Below, piece after piece: positions 11,345-21,840 of a stretch of DNA of 64,000 nt (the first letter of the stretch is position 1; each line of letters begins with the position of its first letter). Origin of the DNA: Xenorhabdus bovienii (GTDB lineage: Bacteria; Pseudomonadota; Gammaproteobacteria; Enterobacterales; Enterobacteriaceae). Below the pieces are notes generated by a model. It was not told where the DNA came from and searched no databases. It was given only the letters and a program-made list of their open reading frames with translations. The position numbers were made by a program, and so were the translations under genes. Location: the NCBI RefSeq assembly GCF_024721015.1, contig NZ_JANAIF010000004.1:62257-126256 (forward strand). The letters run 5' to 3'.

Positions 11345-14300
11345 TTATTTAGATGAAGAGCGACTTAAATGACAAGCCATAGGCAACAAATAACTCTGTA
11401 CTTCGCGTTTCATACGCACCCAAAATAATTGATCAACTTGCCTAAATGCGCGCTGAACGTAGGCATCACTGCTTTCGCCACTTTTTCCCTGTGTTCCCAG
11501 CCATTGCTGCATCAGTTTGTTTTCAGCTTTTTGTTGAGCTTCCTCACTGAAATTGATTTCCTGACTCTCTCTGTCAAAGCAATCATCCAGCCATGCCCAA
11601 CCGCTTCGGCAAAACAAAGGAAGAGGTTCAGACATGCCCTGAAAATAACCGGCAACCATCTGATTCAGATATTTTTTCGCCTCATCCGATGTCAATGGTG
11701 AAAAACGCCACTCGCTGTTTTCCCTTCCATACATGCGGCTCTCACTATCACCGTTGTTTCCTGAAAAACAATAAGCAAGATGTTCAATCCATAGTTGGAT
11801 ACCATCATTGGCCATTAAGTTCGCTGGACGCCAACGTAAAATTCCATCGGGCTGCACCTGATGAATTTTTCCAGTCAATACCACGGTATCTAACTCATGG
11901 TGTAAATCGATGAAAGAAGACTCCATTCTCTCTTCCCGAATCTTATTTGCCAATGGCTGCATAGCTTCTAATTGATTCAGCCAGTAAACCTCACCAAACG
12001 CCCCATGTGGCAAACCACCCGATGCACGAAGATGATAAAACAAAGATTCAGGTGGCTCTTCTTCTATCAAGATATTCAACAACAGTTGGTTAAATTGATA
12101 ACGTTGCAGGTGATCGAGTACAAAAGGTTCTTCTTCAGGCAGTTCCGTCTCTTCAATGACAAAATGCACCTTCAGCCGACGCTGGAAAAATGCCCTGACG
12201 GGGTAACGGTAAAAACGGATCAGCTCATCGAGCGTCACTTCCTTTATCTCACTGCTCTCAAACCCAATCGGCTGGCAAAAATCGACGGGTGAAACGCCTT
12301 GCTGACTGGCCGCCGGCAACCATTCTGCGGCATAACTTTGCTGATAATGATCAGGCACGAAGTTTTCCATCGCAAAAGGAACACGAGTATGTTGTAACAG
12401 CAGGTGATTTCTAACGTTCCTTGCACTGTCATCAACATTCAGCATCTCATCTCCCGGCAAGCAACAGCTCTGGCAGACATAATCCAGTAACTCGTTGACC
12501 AATACGGAAGGATTACACTCTGTATCATCACGAATCGATTTACCGATGTAACTAATATAAAGACACGTTTCTGCCGAAATCAGGGCTTCCAGAAAAAGAT
12601 AACGGTCATCATCGCGCCTCTTCCTATCTCCCCGCTGGCTTTTTTCTGCCATCAGATCGAACCCAAGTGGCGGAATAGTTCGTGGATAAACGCCATCATT
12701 CATTCCCAGCAGGCAAACAACTTTAAAAGGAATGGAACGCATGGGCATAAGAGTACAGAAATTCAACGAACCGGCGAGAAAACGCTGACTGATTTTCTCA
12801 TCATCAAAACGCAGCGCCAATTCATCACGCAACAGCACCAAAGGGACACTCTCGCTGTAATGAGCATTCAGACCATTATCAATGACTTTCTGCCACTGCT
12901 GAGTGATCAAGGCCAATACCAGCTCTGTTTCCTCATCCGCATCAAAAAAAGTTTCCAACAGTTGCGGACATACTGCCAGCCAATCCGACAACCTCTGCTC
13001 TTCACTCAGAATTTTACGCCAGCGGTTCAGCTCCATTAAAAATTCCGCCAGTTGCCCCGCCAGTTCTGCGGCAAGACCACTGGATTCATCATAAGGCAAA
13101 ACGTCATTCCATGGGCCTGCATGACTGTCCATAGCATACCCCAATAACATACGTGTCAAACCAAAACGCCACGTGTTCTGCCCAGTAGCAGGCAACGACA
13201 GTGCTTCTATGTTGTCGTCATCCAACCCCCAGCAAATCCCTGATTCTTTCACCCAGCGCCGTAACAGACGTAATCCATCTTCCTGAATGGCAAATTTGCT
13301 GGCCAGTGCGGGCACTTCCAGTAATGCCAGTACCTGCTCCGCTGTAAAACGACTCTGCGGCAGCTCCAGTAAGGTAATGAAAGCCTGCAAAACGGGATGA
13401 GCCTGACGGGCTTTACGATCAGAAATCGCAAAGGGAATATAGCGCTCCTCCGGTGCATTGCCGAAAACCGCCTGAATATAGGGAGCATAACTGTCGATAT
13501 CCGCCATCATCACGATAATGTCTCGTGGTGTCAGTGAGGGATCATCATCCAGAAGACGCAGGATCTGATCCTGCAAAACTTCCACCTCTCTCTGTGGGCT
13601 ATGACATGAATGAAAAGATAGCGAGCGGTCTTCACCATCAATCTGACGTTTTTTTAGGCTATTTTTGAAAGAGTGTTCCGTGGAACCAATTTGAGCGTGA
13701 TCTTCAAGATTCAGCATATCCCGCTGGATTTGATGCAGGATACAACCCGACTCCAGTTCAACAAAAGCATGAACATCAGAGTCGGGTTCCAACTGCGATA
13801 GCAGGTAGAGGTTATCCCTGCCTAATTTCCCCCATGATGCCAACAAGGGATTGTTCAGACTCTGCTCTCCTTCATCATTGAAGAGAGATGACGCATTTTC
13901 TGGATCTCTAAATCGCTCCAGTGACTGCTGGCTTTGATAATGTTTTGGTTTACGGCTATTTAACTTGGCCAGAAAGGCATAACTCTGGATATCCCCCCAA
14001 TAGTACAGACATGGATTAGTGAACATCAGATGAATATCGATATGTTGCCCCAATGCCTTAAATATTTGCAGATAAGCAGGAGGTAACGTAGATACCCCAC
14101 AGATAAATACCCGTGCAGGCAGCTTTTCCAGTGGAAAACGGCCTTCTTGCAAAGTTGAAATGAATCGATGATATAAGTTAGCGCGGTGCCACAGCGGTTG
14201 TTCTAGCTGACGGGTATATTCTGTCAGTTCAAGCCATAATCTTTTTTGCCACGCTTGGTTATCACTTAACCCATCAATTGACTGATCGCTTTCCCAGCTT

Positions 14301-14740
14301 TCCAGCCATTGAGGGCGATAAACCAGATATTGGTCAAACAAATCGGCAACTCGGCCTGCCAACTGGTGGATCTTACGTTTATCGATATCTTGGTCGAGAT
14401 AGTGCCTGAGAGATGAAAACTCAGGTTCTGTTAACAAGCCGGGTAACAGCGTCATCAGCTTCCATTTCATGGCATCCTTACTGAATGAGCCATCTTTAGG
14501 AACATCAGGCAATACCTGCGTAAACATCTGCCAGATAAAAGTAGCTGGCAGTGGAAATTCCATGTTCGCGGCAATCCCCAGTTTTTCTGCCAGTTGGATT
14601 TGCAGCCACTGTGACATGCCGGGGCTTTGCACTAGAACCACTTCTTTGCCAAATGGGTCGGTAAGGGGATTTTCCCCGATAAATATTGCCATCAACTCCT
14701 TAAGAATATCGAGTTGATTTGAATGATAAACTCTAAACAT
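11345..14740 (-). CDS. recC: Exodeoxyribonuclease V gamma subunit RecC
   Basis: Scaffold subunit of RecBCD that splits the duplex and recognises Chi in the 3'-ending strand. I place the start at the ATG giving MFRVYHSNQLDILK, because E. coli RecC begins MLRVYHSN. An in-frame ATG six codons upstream (14758) would add MQVGVL and is less likely. The chosen start has the G-rich run GGGGG about 5 nt upstream and overlaps the ppdC stop by 8 bp, as expected for coupling. The protein is 1131 residues, close to E. coli RecC (1122). GIAANMEFPLPATFIWQMF is a typical early RecC motif. Confidence 0.95.
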   Translation of the reverse strand: MFRVYHSNQLDILKELMAIFIGENPLTDPFGKEVVLVQSPGMSQWLQIQLAEKLGIAANMEFPLPATFIWQMFTQVLPDVPKDGSFSKDAMKWKLMTLLPGLLTEPEFSSLRHYLDQDIDKRKIHQLAGRVADLFDQYLVYRPQWLESWESDQSIDGLSDNQAWQKRLWLELTEYTRQLEQPLWHRANLYHRFISTLQEGRFPLEKLPARVFICGVSTLPPAYLQIFKALGQHIDIHLMFTNPCLYYWGDIQSYAFLAKLNSRKPKHYQSQQSLERFRDPENASSLFNDEGEQSLNNPLLASWGKLGRDNLYLLSQLEPDSDVHAFVELESGCILHQIQRDMLNLEDHAQIGSTEHSFKNSLKKRQIDGEDRSLSFHSCHSPQREVEVLQDQILRLLDDDPSLTPRDIIVMMADIDSYAPYIQAVFGNAPEERYIPFAISDRKARQAHPVLQAFITLLELPQSRFTAEQVLALLEVPALASKFAIQEDGLRLLRRWVKESGICWGLDDDNIEALSLPATGQNTWRFGLTRMLLGYAMDSHAGPWNDVLPYDESSGLAAELAGQLAEFLMELNRWRKILSEEQRLSDWLAVCPQLLETFFDADEETELVLALITQQWQKVIDNGLNAHYSESVPLVLLRDELALRFDDEKISQRFLAGSLNFCTLMPMRSIPFKVVCLLGMNDGVYPRTIPPLGFDLMAEKSQRGDRKRRDDDRYLFLEALISAETCLYISYIGKSIRDDTECNPSVLVNELLDYVCQSCCLPGDEMLNVDDSARNVRNHLLLQHTRVPFAMENFVPDHYQQSYAAEWLPAASQQGVSPVDFCQPIGFESSEIKEVTLDELIRFYRYPVRAFFQRRLKVHFVIEETELPEEEPFVLDHLQRYQFNQLLLNILIEEEPPESLFYHLRASGGLPHGAFGEVYWLNQLEAMQPLANKIREERMESSFIDLHHELDTVVLTGKIHQVQPDGILRWRPANLMANDGIQLWIEHLAYCFSGNNGDSESRMYGRENSEWRFSPLTSDEAKKYLNQMVAGYFQGMSEPLPLFCRSGWAWLDDCFDRESQEINFSEEAQQKAENKLMQQWLGTQGKSGESSDAYVQRAFRQVDQLFWVRMKREVQSYLLPMACHLSRSSSK

Positions 14741-15116
14741 CAATACCCCCACTTGCACAAAACCAGCGATCTAATTTATTAGATTGATTATAACTTTTTG
14801 TCACATTAACGGTTATTTGATAGCATCCCAAAGAACGAAATTCCCGTTGAAGTTCGATTTTCCACCCTTGCTGTGATTCAGTTTCCTCCAACACTATCTG
14901 CCCTTCCAACCGCTCATATTGTTCCAACTGGTCATGCGCCAATCTCACCGCCTTAAGCTGCAACCAGTACTGCTGAAAATTTGATGACAGTGCCTGATGG
15001 TAACGCATTAAGCCCAACAAAGAGATCGCAAACACGACAGATGCCAACATAACTTCCGGCAAACTCATGCCATTTTGCCGCTCGTGTCGATGGAGATGGA
15101 ATCGTTTCATAAACAA
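14733..15116 (-). CDS. ppdC: Prepilin peptidase-dependent protein C (pseudopilin-like)
   Basis: Small type IV pilin-like protein of 127 residues. Its N-terminus has a basic leader and the prepilin peptidase site NGMSLPEV, followed by a hydrophobic helix (about residues 21-41). Cleavage would be after Gly16, with methionine as the first mature residue; the acidic residue at mature position 5 (E) is present. The rest looks like a small pseudopilin head with cysteines (CYQ, FCAS). It belongs to the ppdA-ppdB-ygdB-ppdC set upstream of recC; in E. coli these are minor-pilin-like proteins of unclear expression and role. Confidence 0.88.
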   Translation of the reverse strand: MFMKRFHLHRHERQNGMSLPEVMLASVVFAISLLGLMRYHQALSSNFQQYWLQLKAVRLAHDQLEQYERLEGQIVLEETESQQGWKIELQREFRSLGCYQITVNVTKSYNQSNKLDRWFCASGGIDV

Positions 15117-15547
15117 AATTCAGCCTGCGGAACAGGGCAGAAATCCAGCCAACCACTTTCAATAGGAATAAGTGTATCTCTATTTGCGTTTTTCATCTGT
15201 TTCATCCATTGATAAAGTTCAAGAGTTTCCCCTGACGCGAACTGAGCCACCCCCTTTAGTAGAAAAAGATTATCCGCATAGTGTTTAAGGCAGCTTTGCA
15301 AATGAAATTCCGGCTGTTGCTGGCAAAACCAGTTTTCCTCTTCCTGCGCATTGAATTGCCATGACTGCACCTTTCCCCATTCCAGCGATGACTCTGCCCG
15401 CTGAAAAGCGTTCAGGTACTTTTTCTCATCCATCATCATGAGCATGGCACTCTCTTGTTGATAATGGAGTGCTTTCAACATCATTAAGCTCAGTGCCATT
15501 AACATGAGTATCGATACCAGCAAAATATTGCCCCGCTGCCCATCCAC
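15107..15547 (-). CDS. ygdB: YgdB family DUF2509 protein (pseudopilin operon)
   Basis: Protein of 146 residues with an N-terminal GQRGNILLVSILMLMALSLMMLK-type segment: a glycine followed by a long hydrophobic helix, resembling PilX/GspK-like minor pilins. The canonical glutamate at position +5 is missing, as is common in this family. It overlaps ppdC by 10 bp and sits 4 bp downstream of ppdB, so it is clearly part of the same operon. Position and sequence match E. coli ygdB (DUF2509). The molecular function is not established. Confidence 0.85.
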   Translation of the reverse strand: MDGQRGNILLVSILMLMALSLMMLKALHYQQESAMLMMMDEKKYLNAFQRAESSLEWGKVQSWQFNAQEEENWFCQQQPEFHLQSCLKHYADNLFLLKGVAQFASGETLELYQWMKQMKNANRDTLIPIESGWLDFCPVPQAEFCL

Positions 15548-15551
15548 CCGA

Positions 15552-16163
15552 TTATTTCCTTATATTACGCAGGCGAACTGTCATTTGGTGACGATATATA
15601 ATGGATGGAGATTTAAGCCAGCGGGTATTAATGGACAACGTAATAAAAATAAGCCCATTTTTTGCCTGTGATTTTTCAAGGTGAAAAACATCAACCCTAA
15701 CCTCCGTTGGATCAAACAATCTTTCCCAGCCATTTCCCTGACAATTCTCCACGCCTCTTTTCCATTCGAGGACATGATTATTTAATCGATAACCAAAAAA
15801 CTCCGATTCAATATGATCAGGCTTCTCCCATTGGTTATTTAAATTAAGGTCAAAAGCAACAATAAAACAGGAATTAGCAGCTTCTGTATTTTTATTGTTA
15901 ATCAGCAATGGCTCACCTTCACATTGTTTTCTGTCCCGACAATAACCCGCACGCCTGAGATCTTTTTCCATCATATAGACAGTTCTATTCACCAGATAAT
16001 GGAGGCGATATTTCCGGTATAGATCGAGGATCTGACCTGATAAAACCGGATAAGTTTTTGTCATGGCGATAAAAATCACACTACTGATCAACATGGCAAC
16101 CATGACTTCAAGTAAGGAGAATCCGGTCTGTTTTCCCTTTAAAAGGGGTATAGCCAATGTCAT
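15552..16163 (-). CDS. ppdB: Prepilin peptidase-dependent protein B (pseudopilin-like)
   Basis: Minor-pilin-like protein of 203 residues. The prepilin site is QTGFSLLEVMVAML: cleavage after Gly14, mature Phe1 and Glu5 all present, then a hydrophobic helix. Cysteine pairs (YCRDRKQCEG) further in resemble PilW/PpdB proteins. It overlaps ppdA by 4 bp. Family members prime assembly of type IV pili or type II secretion pseudopili; no assembly ATPase or peptidase gene is visible here, so the partners must be elsewhere. Confidence 0.88.
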   Translation of the reverse strand: MTLAIPLLKGKQTGFSLLEVMVAMLISSVIFIAMTKTYPVLSGQILDLYRKYRLHYLVNRTVYMMEKDLRRAGYCRDRKQCEGEPLLINNKNTEAANSCFIVAFDLNLNNQWEKPDHIESEFFGYRLNNHVLEWKRGVENCQGNGWERLFDPTEVRVDVFHLEKSQAKNGLIFITLSINTRWLKSPSIIYRHQMTVRLRNIRK

Positions 16164-16675
16164 GAACCTTTTATTCCCTCACAATTAGGAAGTTGGCTAA
16201 TATTATTGCTGCATGTTCTGATTCTTCCACGTCCTGAAATCACCACGCTAATCTCTCCTGCTGAATTTGCCAGCACAAAACTGGCTGGCATAGCGGTGTT
16301 TCTGACACCATAAAAATCAATGCGATCACTGGTTGCTGATGCCAAAAATACATCGTCATAAGGTGAGTTAACTCGCTCTCCCTCCCCCTCATGGCAATCA
16401 GATATCCTGGATACCGAAGAAATCAGACACCACGTTTGTCCTATCACCAGCCACAATGTACGCTCCTGATTCATATAATTTGCCAACCCTTGTTGCCTTT
16501 CCATAAAAGACAACACATTCTGTACCGCTGACTGTAAACGCAGGCGGTTTTGATATTGCCCCCAATGATATAACCCCCAGGATAGACTCATTGAAATTAA
16601 GGCCATAGCTATCAGTAATTCCAGTAATGTAAATCCAGACTGTCCATTAATACTTCCTCCATTTTTTGTTGCCAT
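16160..16675 (-). CDS. ppdA: Prepilin peptidase-dependent protein A (GspH/FimT-like pseudopilin)
   Basis: First gene of the four-gene pseudopilin operon. The 171-residue protein has a textbook prepilin leader and cleavage site, QSGFTLLELLIAMALIS, with Gly(-1), Phe(+1) and Glu(+5). The body resembles GspH/FimT-type minor pilins and includes the pair CSN...NCEG near the C-terminus. It runs toward recC in the same order as in E. coli. Confidence 0.88.
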   Translation of the reverse strand: MATKNGGSINGQSGFTLLELLIAMALISMSLSWGLYHWGQYQNRLRLQSAVQNVLSFMERQQGLANYMNQERTLWLVIGQTWCLISSVSRISDCHEGEGERVNSPYDDVFLASATSDRIDFYGVRNTAMPASFVLANSAGEISVVISGRGRIRTCSNNISQLPNCEGIKGS

Positions 16676-16880
16676 TGTCTTATTGCCATATCGGTGTGTT
16701 TTCCTGCAACTGAATATCTTTGATTCATGGGGAGATAAAAAGGCGGTTAATTGAGTTATGCGAAGCGCTTCGAGGGAAATATAGCGATGAAATGACGTTT
16801 ACATTTTATTTGCGGGGCGATACGCAGAAATGGCAAGTCGCTATTTTTTTAATATTGAGAACAACCGCCGATAAATGTAA

Positions 16881-16905
16881 AAAGAGCAGGCTGAACCCGC
16901 TCTTT
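16881..16905 (-). terminator. Rho-independent terminator downstream of thyA
   Basis: On the minus strand the sequence AAAGAGCGGG, a 5-nt loop TTCAG, and CCTGCTCTTT form a 10-bp stem with one mismatch, followed by a short T run (16879-16883). It lies about 45 bp after the thyA stop codon. The 274-bp space to ppdA contains no convincing gene; the short plus-strand open frame in it lacks any recognisable features. Confidence 0.8.
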
Positions 16906-16949
16906 AACAATTTGGTAGATACCCTTCATCTTTTAAATTGGGTATAGGT

Positions 16950-17744
16950 TTAAATCGCGACTGGGGCTTTAATACCCGGATGCGGATCATAATCCACAAT
17001 CTCAAAGTCTTCGAACCGATAATCAAATAATGACGCCGGCTTGCGCTTGATGATCAGCTTAGGTAACGCTCGCGGTTCACGGCTCAACTGAAGTTTGGTC
17101 TGTTCTAAGTGGTTGCTGTAAAGATGGGTATCACCGCCTGTCCAGACGAAATCGCCCACTTCCAGATCACATTGCTGAGCTAGCATATGAACCAGCAAAG
17201 CATAACTTGCAATATTGAATGGCAACCCTAAAAAGACGTCACAGGAACGCTGGTAAAGCTGGCAGGACAGTTTACCCTCCGCGACGTAGAACTGGAAAAA
17301 AGCATGACAGGGCGCTAATGCCATTTTATCCAGCTCCCCGACGTTCCATGCAGAAACAATAATCCGGCGCGAATCAGGGTCACTTTTCAACTGTTCAAGG
17401 ACTTTTGCCAATTGATCGATTTGACGGCCATCTGCAGAGCCCCAGGCACGCCATTGTTTGCCATAAACTGGCCCCAGATCGCCATTTTCGTCGGCCCATT
17501 CATCCCAGATAGTCACATTATTATCACGCAGATATTGGGTATTGGTATCACCATTCAGGAACCACAGCAGTTCATGGATGATGGAGCGAATATGACAGCG
17601 TTTGGTTGTCACCAACGGGAAACCATCCTGCAAATTGAAACGCATCTGATGACCAAATATCGAGAGTGTTCCCGTACCTGTACGGTCATCTTTTGCCGTG
17701 CCTTCTTCCAGCACTTTTTTCATTAAATCCAGATACTGCTTCAT
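16950..17744 (-). CDS. thyA: Thymidylate synthase ThyA
   Basis: Methylates dUMP to dTMP using 5,10-methylene-tetrahydrofolate, the cell's de novo thymidylate source. At 264 residues it has exactly the E. coli length. The nucleophilic cysteine lies in [10 protein letters not shown], followed by the dUMP-binding stretch [16 protein letters not shown]. The N-terminus [15 protein letters not shown] and C-terminus [11 protein letters not shown] are canonical. The start overlaps the lgt stop by 4 bp, so lgt-thyA form an operon as in E. coli. Confidence 0.98.
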   Translation of the reverse strand: MKQYLDLMKKVLEEGTAKDDRTGTGTLSIFGHQMRFNLQDGFPLVTTKRCHIRSIIHELLWFLNGDTNTQYLRDNNVTIWDEWADENGDLGPVYGKQWRAWGSADGRQIDQLAKVLEQLKSDPDSRRIIVSAWNVGELDKMALAPCHAFFQFYVAEGKLSCQLYQRSCDVFLGLPFNIASYALLVHMLAQQCDLEVGDFVWTGGDTHLYSNHLEQTKLQLSREPRALPKLIIKRKPASLFDYRFEDFEIVDYDPHPGIKAPVAI

Positions 17745-18619
17745 TTTGCCTCTTGTACCTTGTTATTACGCTGGCATTTACAAGCCCAAAACATCATTAA
17801 AATTCCTACTAAAATCATTGGAATGGAAAGGATCTGTCCCATACTGATCCCCTCAAACAACCCGAGCTGTGCATCAGGCTGGCGGAAAAACTCGACAATG
17901 ATGCGGAAGGCACCGTAACCAATCAGGAACAGGCCTGAAATACTTCCCATCGGACGTGGTTTACGGATAAATAAATTGAGGATGATAAACAGCACTATCC
18001 CTTCCAGCACCATTTCATACAGTTGTGATGGATGGCGAGGCAGGACACCATACTTTTCCAGAATCGGCCATAAAGAGGGATTGGTTGTCGCCAGTGCGAT
18101 ATCTTCGCTGCGAGAACTTGGGAATAAGATCGCCCACGGTGTATCAAGCGTAACACGCCCCCACAATTCACCATTGATAAAGTTACCGATACGTCCCATC
18201 CCCAAACCAAAGGGAATCAATGGAGCAACGAAATCAGAAACCTGTAGAAAGTGACGTTTAGTACGGCGGGCGAACCACCACATGGCACATATAACCCCGA
18301 CCAGACCACCGTGGAAAGACATGCCGCCATCCCAGACCTTGAACAGATACAACGGATTATCAAGGAACATCGGGAGATTGTAGAACAGAACATAACCGAG
18401 GCGTCCACCGACGAACACCCCGACAAACCCTGTATAAAGCAAGCTCTCTACTTCGTTTTTATTCCAGCCACTGTTTGGTTTTGCTGCGCGTCGATTTGCC
18501 AGCCACATGGCAAAAATAAAACCAACCAGATACATAAAACCGTACCAGTGGAGGGATACAGGCCCGATTGAGAATATGACAGGGTCAATATTAGGAAATG
18601 CCAGATAACTAGTGCTCAT
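17741..18619 (-). CDS. lgt: Prolipoprotein diacylglyceryl transferase Lgt
   Basis: Inner-membrane enzyme that transfers diacylglycerol from phosphatidylglycerol to the lipobox cysteine of prolipoproteins, the first step of lipoprotein maturation. The 292 residues form about seven membrane helices. Family hallmarks are [10 protein letters not shown] and the Lgt signature [14 protein letters not shown]. It is upstream of and coupled to thyA. The 141-bp gap before ptsP probably holds the lgt promoter; no strong hairpin was seen there. Confidence 0.97.
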   Translation of the reverse strand: MSTSYLAFPNIDPVIFSIGPVSLHWYGFMYLVGFIFAMWLANRRAAKPNSGWNKNEVESLLYTGFVGVFVGGRLGYVLFYNLPMFLDNPLYLFKVWDGGMSFHGGLVGVICAMWWFARRTKRHFLQVSDFVAPLIPFGLGMGRIGNFINGELWGRVTLDTPWAILFPSSRSEDIALATTNPSLWPILEKYGVLPRHPSQLYEMVLEGIVLFIILNLFIRKPRPMGSISGLFLIGYGAFRIIVEFFRQPDAQLGLFEGISMGQILSIPMILVGILMMFWACKCQRNNKVQEAK

Positions 18620-18760
18620 CGTTCCCCACTAAAAGTAATGTTGTGTGAATGAATATTATCTGTACGTCTTAAGACAAATAATCGCAAATAATATCACAGA
18701 CAGTAAAATGGATTAAGAGCCATCCTACTTCAGGCGGGAGCAGTATTTACACAAAATAAG

Positions 18761-21007
18761 CTAAATACCCCCCCGCACCAAACCACCGAGACCATTGGCC
18801 TCCATAAATTCAGTAGACAGGGCTTTCACCTGCTGACTGGTTTCTGCTTTCAATATTTCTTTGATAAGCAGCTCAAGATCGTTGGTATCCAAATGACGCA
18901 GTAAATATTTTATGCGTGGAACACTTCGGCCACTCATGCTCAGGCTACGGTAACCAAGGCCAATTAAGATTAACGCTCCCATCGGCAAACCCGCCATTTC
19001 GCCACATATACTCACGGGAAGACCAACACGCTGGCTTTCATCAAAGGCCAGTTTCAAGGCCTTAATGACCGCAGGGTGCAAATTGTCATACAAAGCGGCA
19101 ACGTGTGTATTATTGCGATCCACCGCAAGCAAATACTGGGTTAAGTCATTCGTGCCAATAGAGATAAAATCAATCCGTTTCTTCAACTGCGGCAACAAGA
19201 AAATGGTGGAGGGTACTTCAACCATGATGCCAATCTGGGGCATGGTAATCGTACTACCAATTGTCTGTTCAACTTCAGCTTTCGCCCTGTCGATCAACTT
19301 CTTGGCTTCATCAATTTCTTCGATGCTGGTGACCATCGGCAGTAATATTTTCAGGTTACCGATCAGCACATTGGCTTTCAACATCGCTCTGAGCTGAATC
19401 AGGAATATTTCCGGCTGATCCAGCGTGATACGAATTCCTCGCCAGCCAAGACAGGGGTTTTCTTCACTAATGGGCATATAAGGCAGTTGTTTGTCGGCAC
19501 CAATATCCAATGTTCGTAGCACCACCGGTTTATCTGGGAGAAGCGCCAACATCTCTTGATAACGGTTTTTCTGCTCATCTTCTGATGGAAAACCACGGTG
19601 CAGCATAAAAGGGATTTCAGTACGATACAGGCCTACACCATCAATACTACCACCTATCTGCTGCTCGTATTTTAAACTTAACCCTGCATTGAGCTGCACC
19701 AGCACTCTTTCGCCATTTTTGAGTTGTGCTTTTTGTTTCAGCTCCCCCTCGGCTAATTCGCTGAGAACCTGTTCTTCTTCAATAATCTGTCGGTATTCCT
19801 GAATAATCAGTGGTTCTGGTTCAACAAAAACCTCGCCGCGATAACCGTCAAGGATTAGCATCCGATTATGCAGTAATTCAGGCTGGATATCGGCTCCCAT
19901 GATAGCTGGTATCCCCATCGCCCGAACCAGTATTGCGGAATGGGAATGGGTTGCGCCATCCCGTACAATCACACCAGCCAGTTGTTCCTGTGGCATCTCA
20001 GCCAGTAAATTGGCACTGAGTTCATCGGCAACCAGAATAAAGCGCTCTGGCCATTCGCTATCACCTGTGAAAGAACCATCCAGATGGAACAATACCCGCT
20101 GCCCAAGCGCCCGTAAATCAGAAGCTCTCTCCCGCATATAGGGATCTTGCAGGCTGGCAAACTGTTCGGCATATTTTTCGACAACACTTTTAACTGCCCA
20201 CTCCGCCACAAACCCGTTATCGACGGAAGAAAACAGATCCTGCTTAAGTTTGGGATCATTCAGCAAATGAGAATAGAGGTCAAAAATAGCGGCACTTTCT
20301 TTCTGTGAGCTGGAGGTAAAACGCTTGCTGATACGGCGACATTCGGCGGTTGCCTGCTCAAGGGCTTCGGTCAGCCGAGAACGTTCTGCCTGATATTCCA
20401 GCGTTGACACTTCAAAAACTTGTTCAAGTGATGGCTGCGAGCCATCTTGCCAACCCTGAGCCATGACGATGCCACTGGAAATGGCAAGCGCCTTAATGCG
20501 TGTCTGACGATACTGGCCAAATAGCCCTTTTGTCTGTGCCTGAGCGAGAATAACCGCCAATTGCATGGCCAGCGTGACCATAAAAGACTCTTCACTTTCA
20601 TTGAATAGCCGTCGTTCATTTTGTTGAACAACCAGCACACCTTGCAACTGACGACGGTAAACAATCGGTACGCCTAAAAAAGCCCGCAGACCTTCTTCTT
20701 TTACTTGGGGGATATATTTAAAACTGGGATGATCGCGCACATCGGCGAGGTTGATTAATTCAGATAAACGCCCGACTTCACCAACGACACCTTCATCAAA
20801 GGCCAGGCTGATCGCTCGTTCCTTTGGCTTCTTTAAGCCTCTAGTAGCCATCAAGTAATAGCAATGCCGCTGATGATCTGCCAGGTAGATGGAACAGACA
20901 TCCGTGCTCATTGCCAGACAGGTCTCATTGACCAATAATTCAAGCGCTTCAGACAAATTAGCTGCCATGGCAACCTTTTCGACAATTTCCCGTAAGCGCA
21001 TGAGCAT
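18761..21007 (-). CDS. ptsP: Phosphoenolpyruvate-protein phosphotransferase PtsP (EI-Ntr)
   Basis: First enzyme of the nitrogen-related PTS; it takes phosphate from PEP and passes it to NPr and then EIIA-Ntr, affecting potassium and nitrogen regulation. The 748-residue protein has an N-terminal GAF domain (about 1-165). An EI N-terminal domain follows with the phospho-histidine region DGATHSHSAILVRAMGIPAI around 355. The PEP-binding barrel contains GVGLYRTEIPFM and SIGTNDLTQYLLAVDRNN. It lies 9 bp downstream of rppH, consistent with an rppH-ptsP operon. Confidence 0.97.
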   Translation of the reverse strand: MLMRLREIVEKVAMAANLSEALELLVNETCLAMSTDVCSIYLADHQRHCYYLMATRGLKKPKERAISLAFDEGVVGEVGRLSELINLADVRDHPSFKYIPQVKEEGLRAFLGVPIVYRRQLQGVLVVQQNERRLFNESEESFMVTLAMQLAVILAQAQTKGLFGQYRQTRIKALAISSGIVMAQGWQDGSQPSLEQVFEVSTLEYQAERSRLTEALEQATAECRRISKRFTSSSQKESAAIFDLYSHLLNDPKLKQDLFSSVDNGFVAEWAVKSVVEKYAEQFASLQDPYMRERASDLRALGQRVLFHLDGSFTGDSEWPERFILVADELSANLLAEMPQEQLAGVIVRDGATHSHSAILVRAMGIPAIMGADIQPELLHNRMLILDGYRGEVFVEPEPLIIQEYRQIIEEEQVLSELAEGELKQKAQLKNGERVLVQLNAGLSLKYEQQIGGSIDGVGLYRTEIPFMLHRGFPSEDEQKNRYQEMLALLPDKPVVLRTLDIGADKQLPYMPISEENPCLGWRGIRITLDQPEIFLIQLRAMLKANVLIGNLKILLPMVTSIEEIDEAKKLIDRAKAEVEQTIGSTITMPQIGIMVEVPSTIFLLPQLKKRIDFISIGTNDLTQYLLAVDRNNTHVAALYDNLHPAVIKALKLAFDESQRVGLPVSICGEMAGLPMGALILIGLGYRSLSMSGRSVPRIKYLLRHLDTNDLELLIKEILKAETSQQVKALSTEFMEANGLGGLVRGGI

Positions 21008-21016
21008 AACAGTTAC

Positions 21017-21547
21017 CTAACTTCTTCTGCGACGATGTAAATAAGGTGAATGTAGCTGTGGAGCGGATTCTTGCACTGGCATCACAATGGAAGAGAATTC
21101 TTTCATTACGCGGCGATACACATCCCGTTTAAAAGAAACCACCTGCCTGACAGGATACCAATAACTGACCCAACGCCAACCATCAAACTCGGGTGCGTTG
21201 CTGCGCTGCACATTAATATCGACTTCATTACAAAGCAACTGTAATAAAAACCAACGCTGCTTCTGCCCAATACAGACGGGCTTTGTATCCCAACGCACCA
21301 AACGCTTGGGTAATTTGTAACGCAGCCAGCTACGGGTAGATGCGAGAACCCGTACATCTTTGCGATTTAAACCCACTTCTTCGAACAACTCGCGATACAT
21401 CGCTTGTTCTGGTGATTCCCCTGGATTGATACCCCCCTGAGGAAACTGCCAGGAATGCTGCCCATAACGGCGAGCCCAAAGGACCTGCCCTTGGCGATTA
21501 CAAATTACGATTCCTACATTCGGGCGGTAGCCATCATCATCAATCAC
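21017..21547 (-). CDS. rppH: RNA pyrophosphohydrolase RppH
   Basis: Nudix hydrolase that removes pyrophosphate from the 5' triphosphate of mRNAs, which triggers RNase E-dependent decay. The 176-residue protein carries a complete Nudix box at about 38-60 (GGINPGES...[10 protein letters not shown]), matching GX5EX7REUXEEXGU. The opening [17 protein letters not shown] is characteristic of RppH. It is divergent from the thiamine transport operon. Confidence 0.97.
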   Translation of the reverse strand: MIDDDGYRPNVGIVICNRQGQVLWARRYGQHSWQFPQGGINPGESPEQAMYRELFEEVGLNRKDVRVLASTRSWLRYKLPKRLVRWDTKPVCIGQKQRWFLLQLLCNEVDINVQRSNAPEFDGWRWVSYWYPVRQVVSFKRDVYRRVMKEFSSIVMPVQESAPQLHSPYLHRRRRS

Positions 21548-21667
21548 CAGACTACCTCTCGATAAAACAAATTTGAAAAGATAGCTAATTGTTTCACACT
21601 CATCTCAAGCGGTAAACCTCTATCATTGGACTTTGCAGCCGCAGCGGAAGTCTCTACAATACCGCCA

Positions 21668-21756
21668 TCTCAACGGGGTGCTGCTGTTGTAAAACTGCAT
21701 TGCTGAGAAAAACCCGTCGAACCTGATCCGGCTAGTACCGACGTAGGAATTTGAGA
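21668..21756 (+). promoter_or_regulatory. TPP riboswitch (thi box) controlling thiBPQ
   Basis: The 5' leader of thiB contains the conserved thi-box elements in order: ACGGGGTGC (about 21673-21681), TGCTGAGA (about 21701-21708), ACCC, and GAACCTGATCCGGCTAGTACC (21719 onwards). It is closed by a P1 stem made of TCTCAA (21668-21673) and TTGAGA (21751-21756). Thiamine pyrophosphate binding should repress the transporter, most likely by blocking translation, since I see no clear terminator between the aptamer and the start codon. Confidence 0.93.
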
Positions 21757-21840
21757 CGCTAATCATTGATATAAAAATATTTTCCATTTAGCACTTTCTC
21801 AAATCCTTTATCTATCTGCTAATCACAACAGGAGAGCAAA

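Noticed and set aside
16720..16947. 75-codon plus-strand frame between ppdA and thyA
   Set aside because: It spans the thyA terminator hairpin, has no Shine-Dalgarno and has no recognisable sequence.
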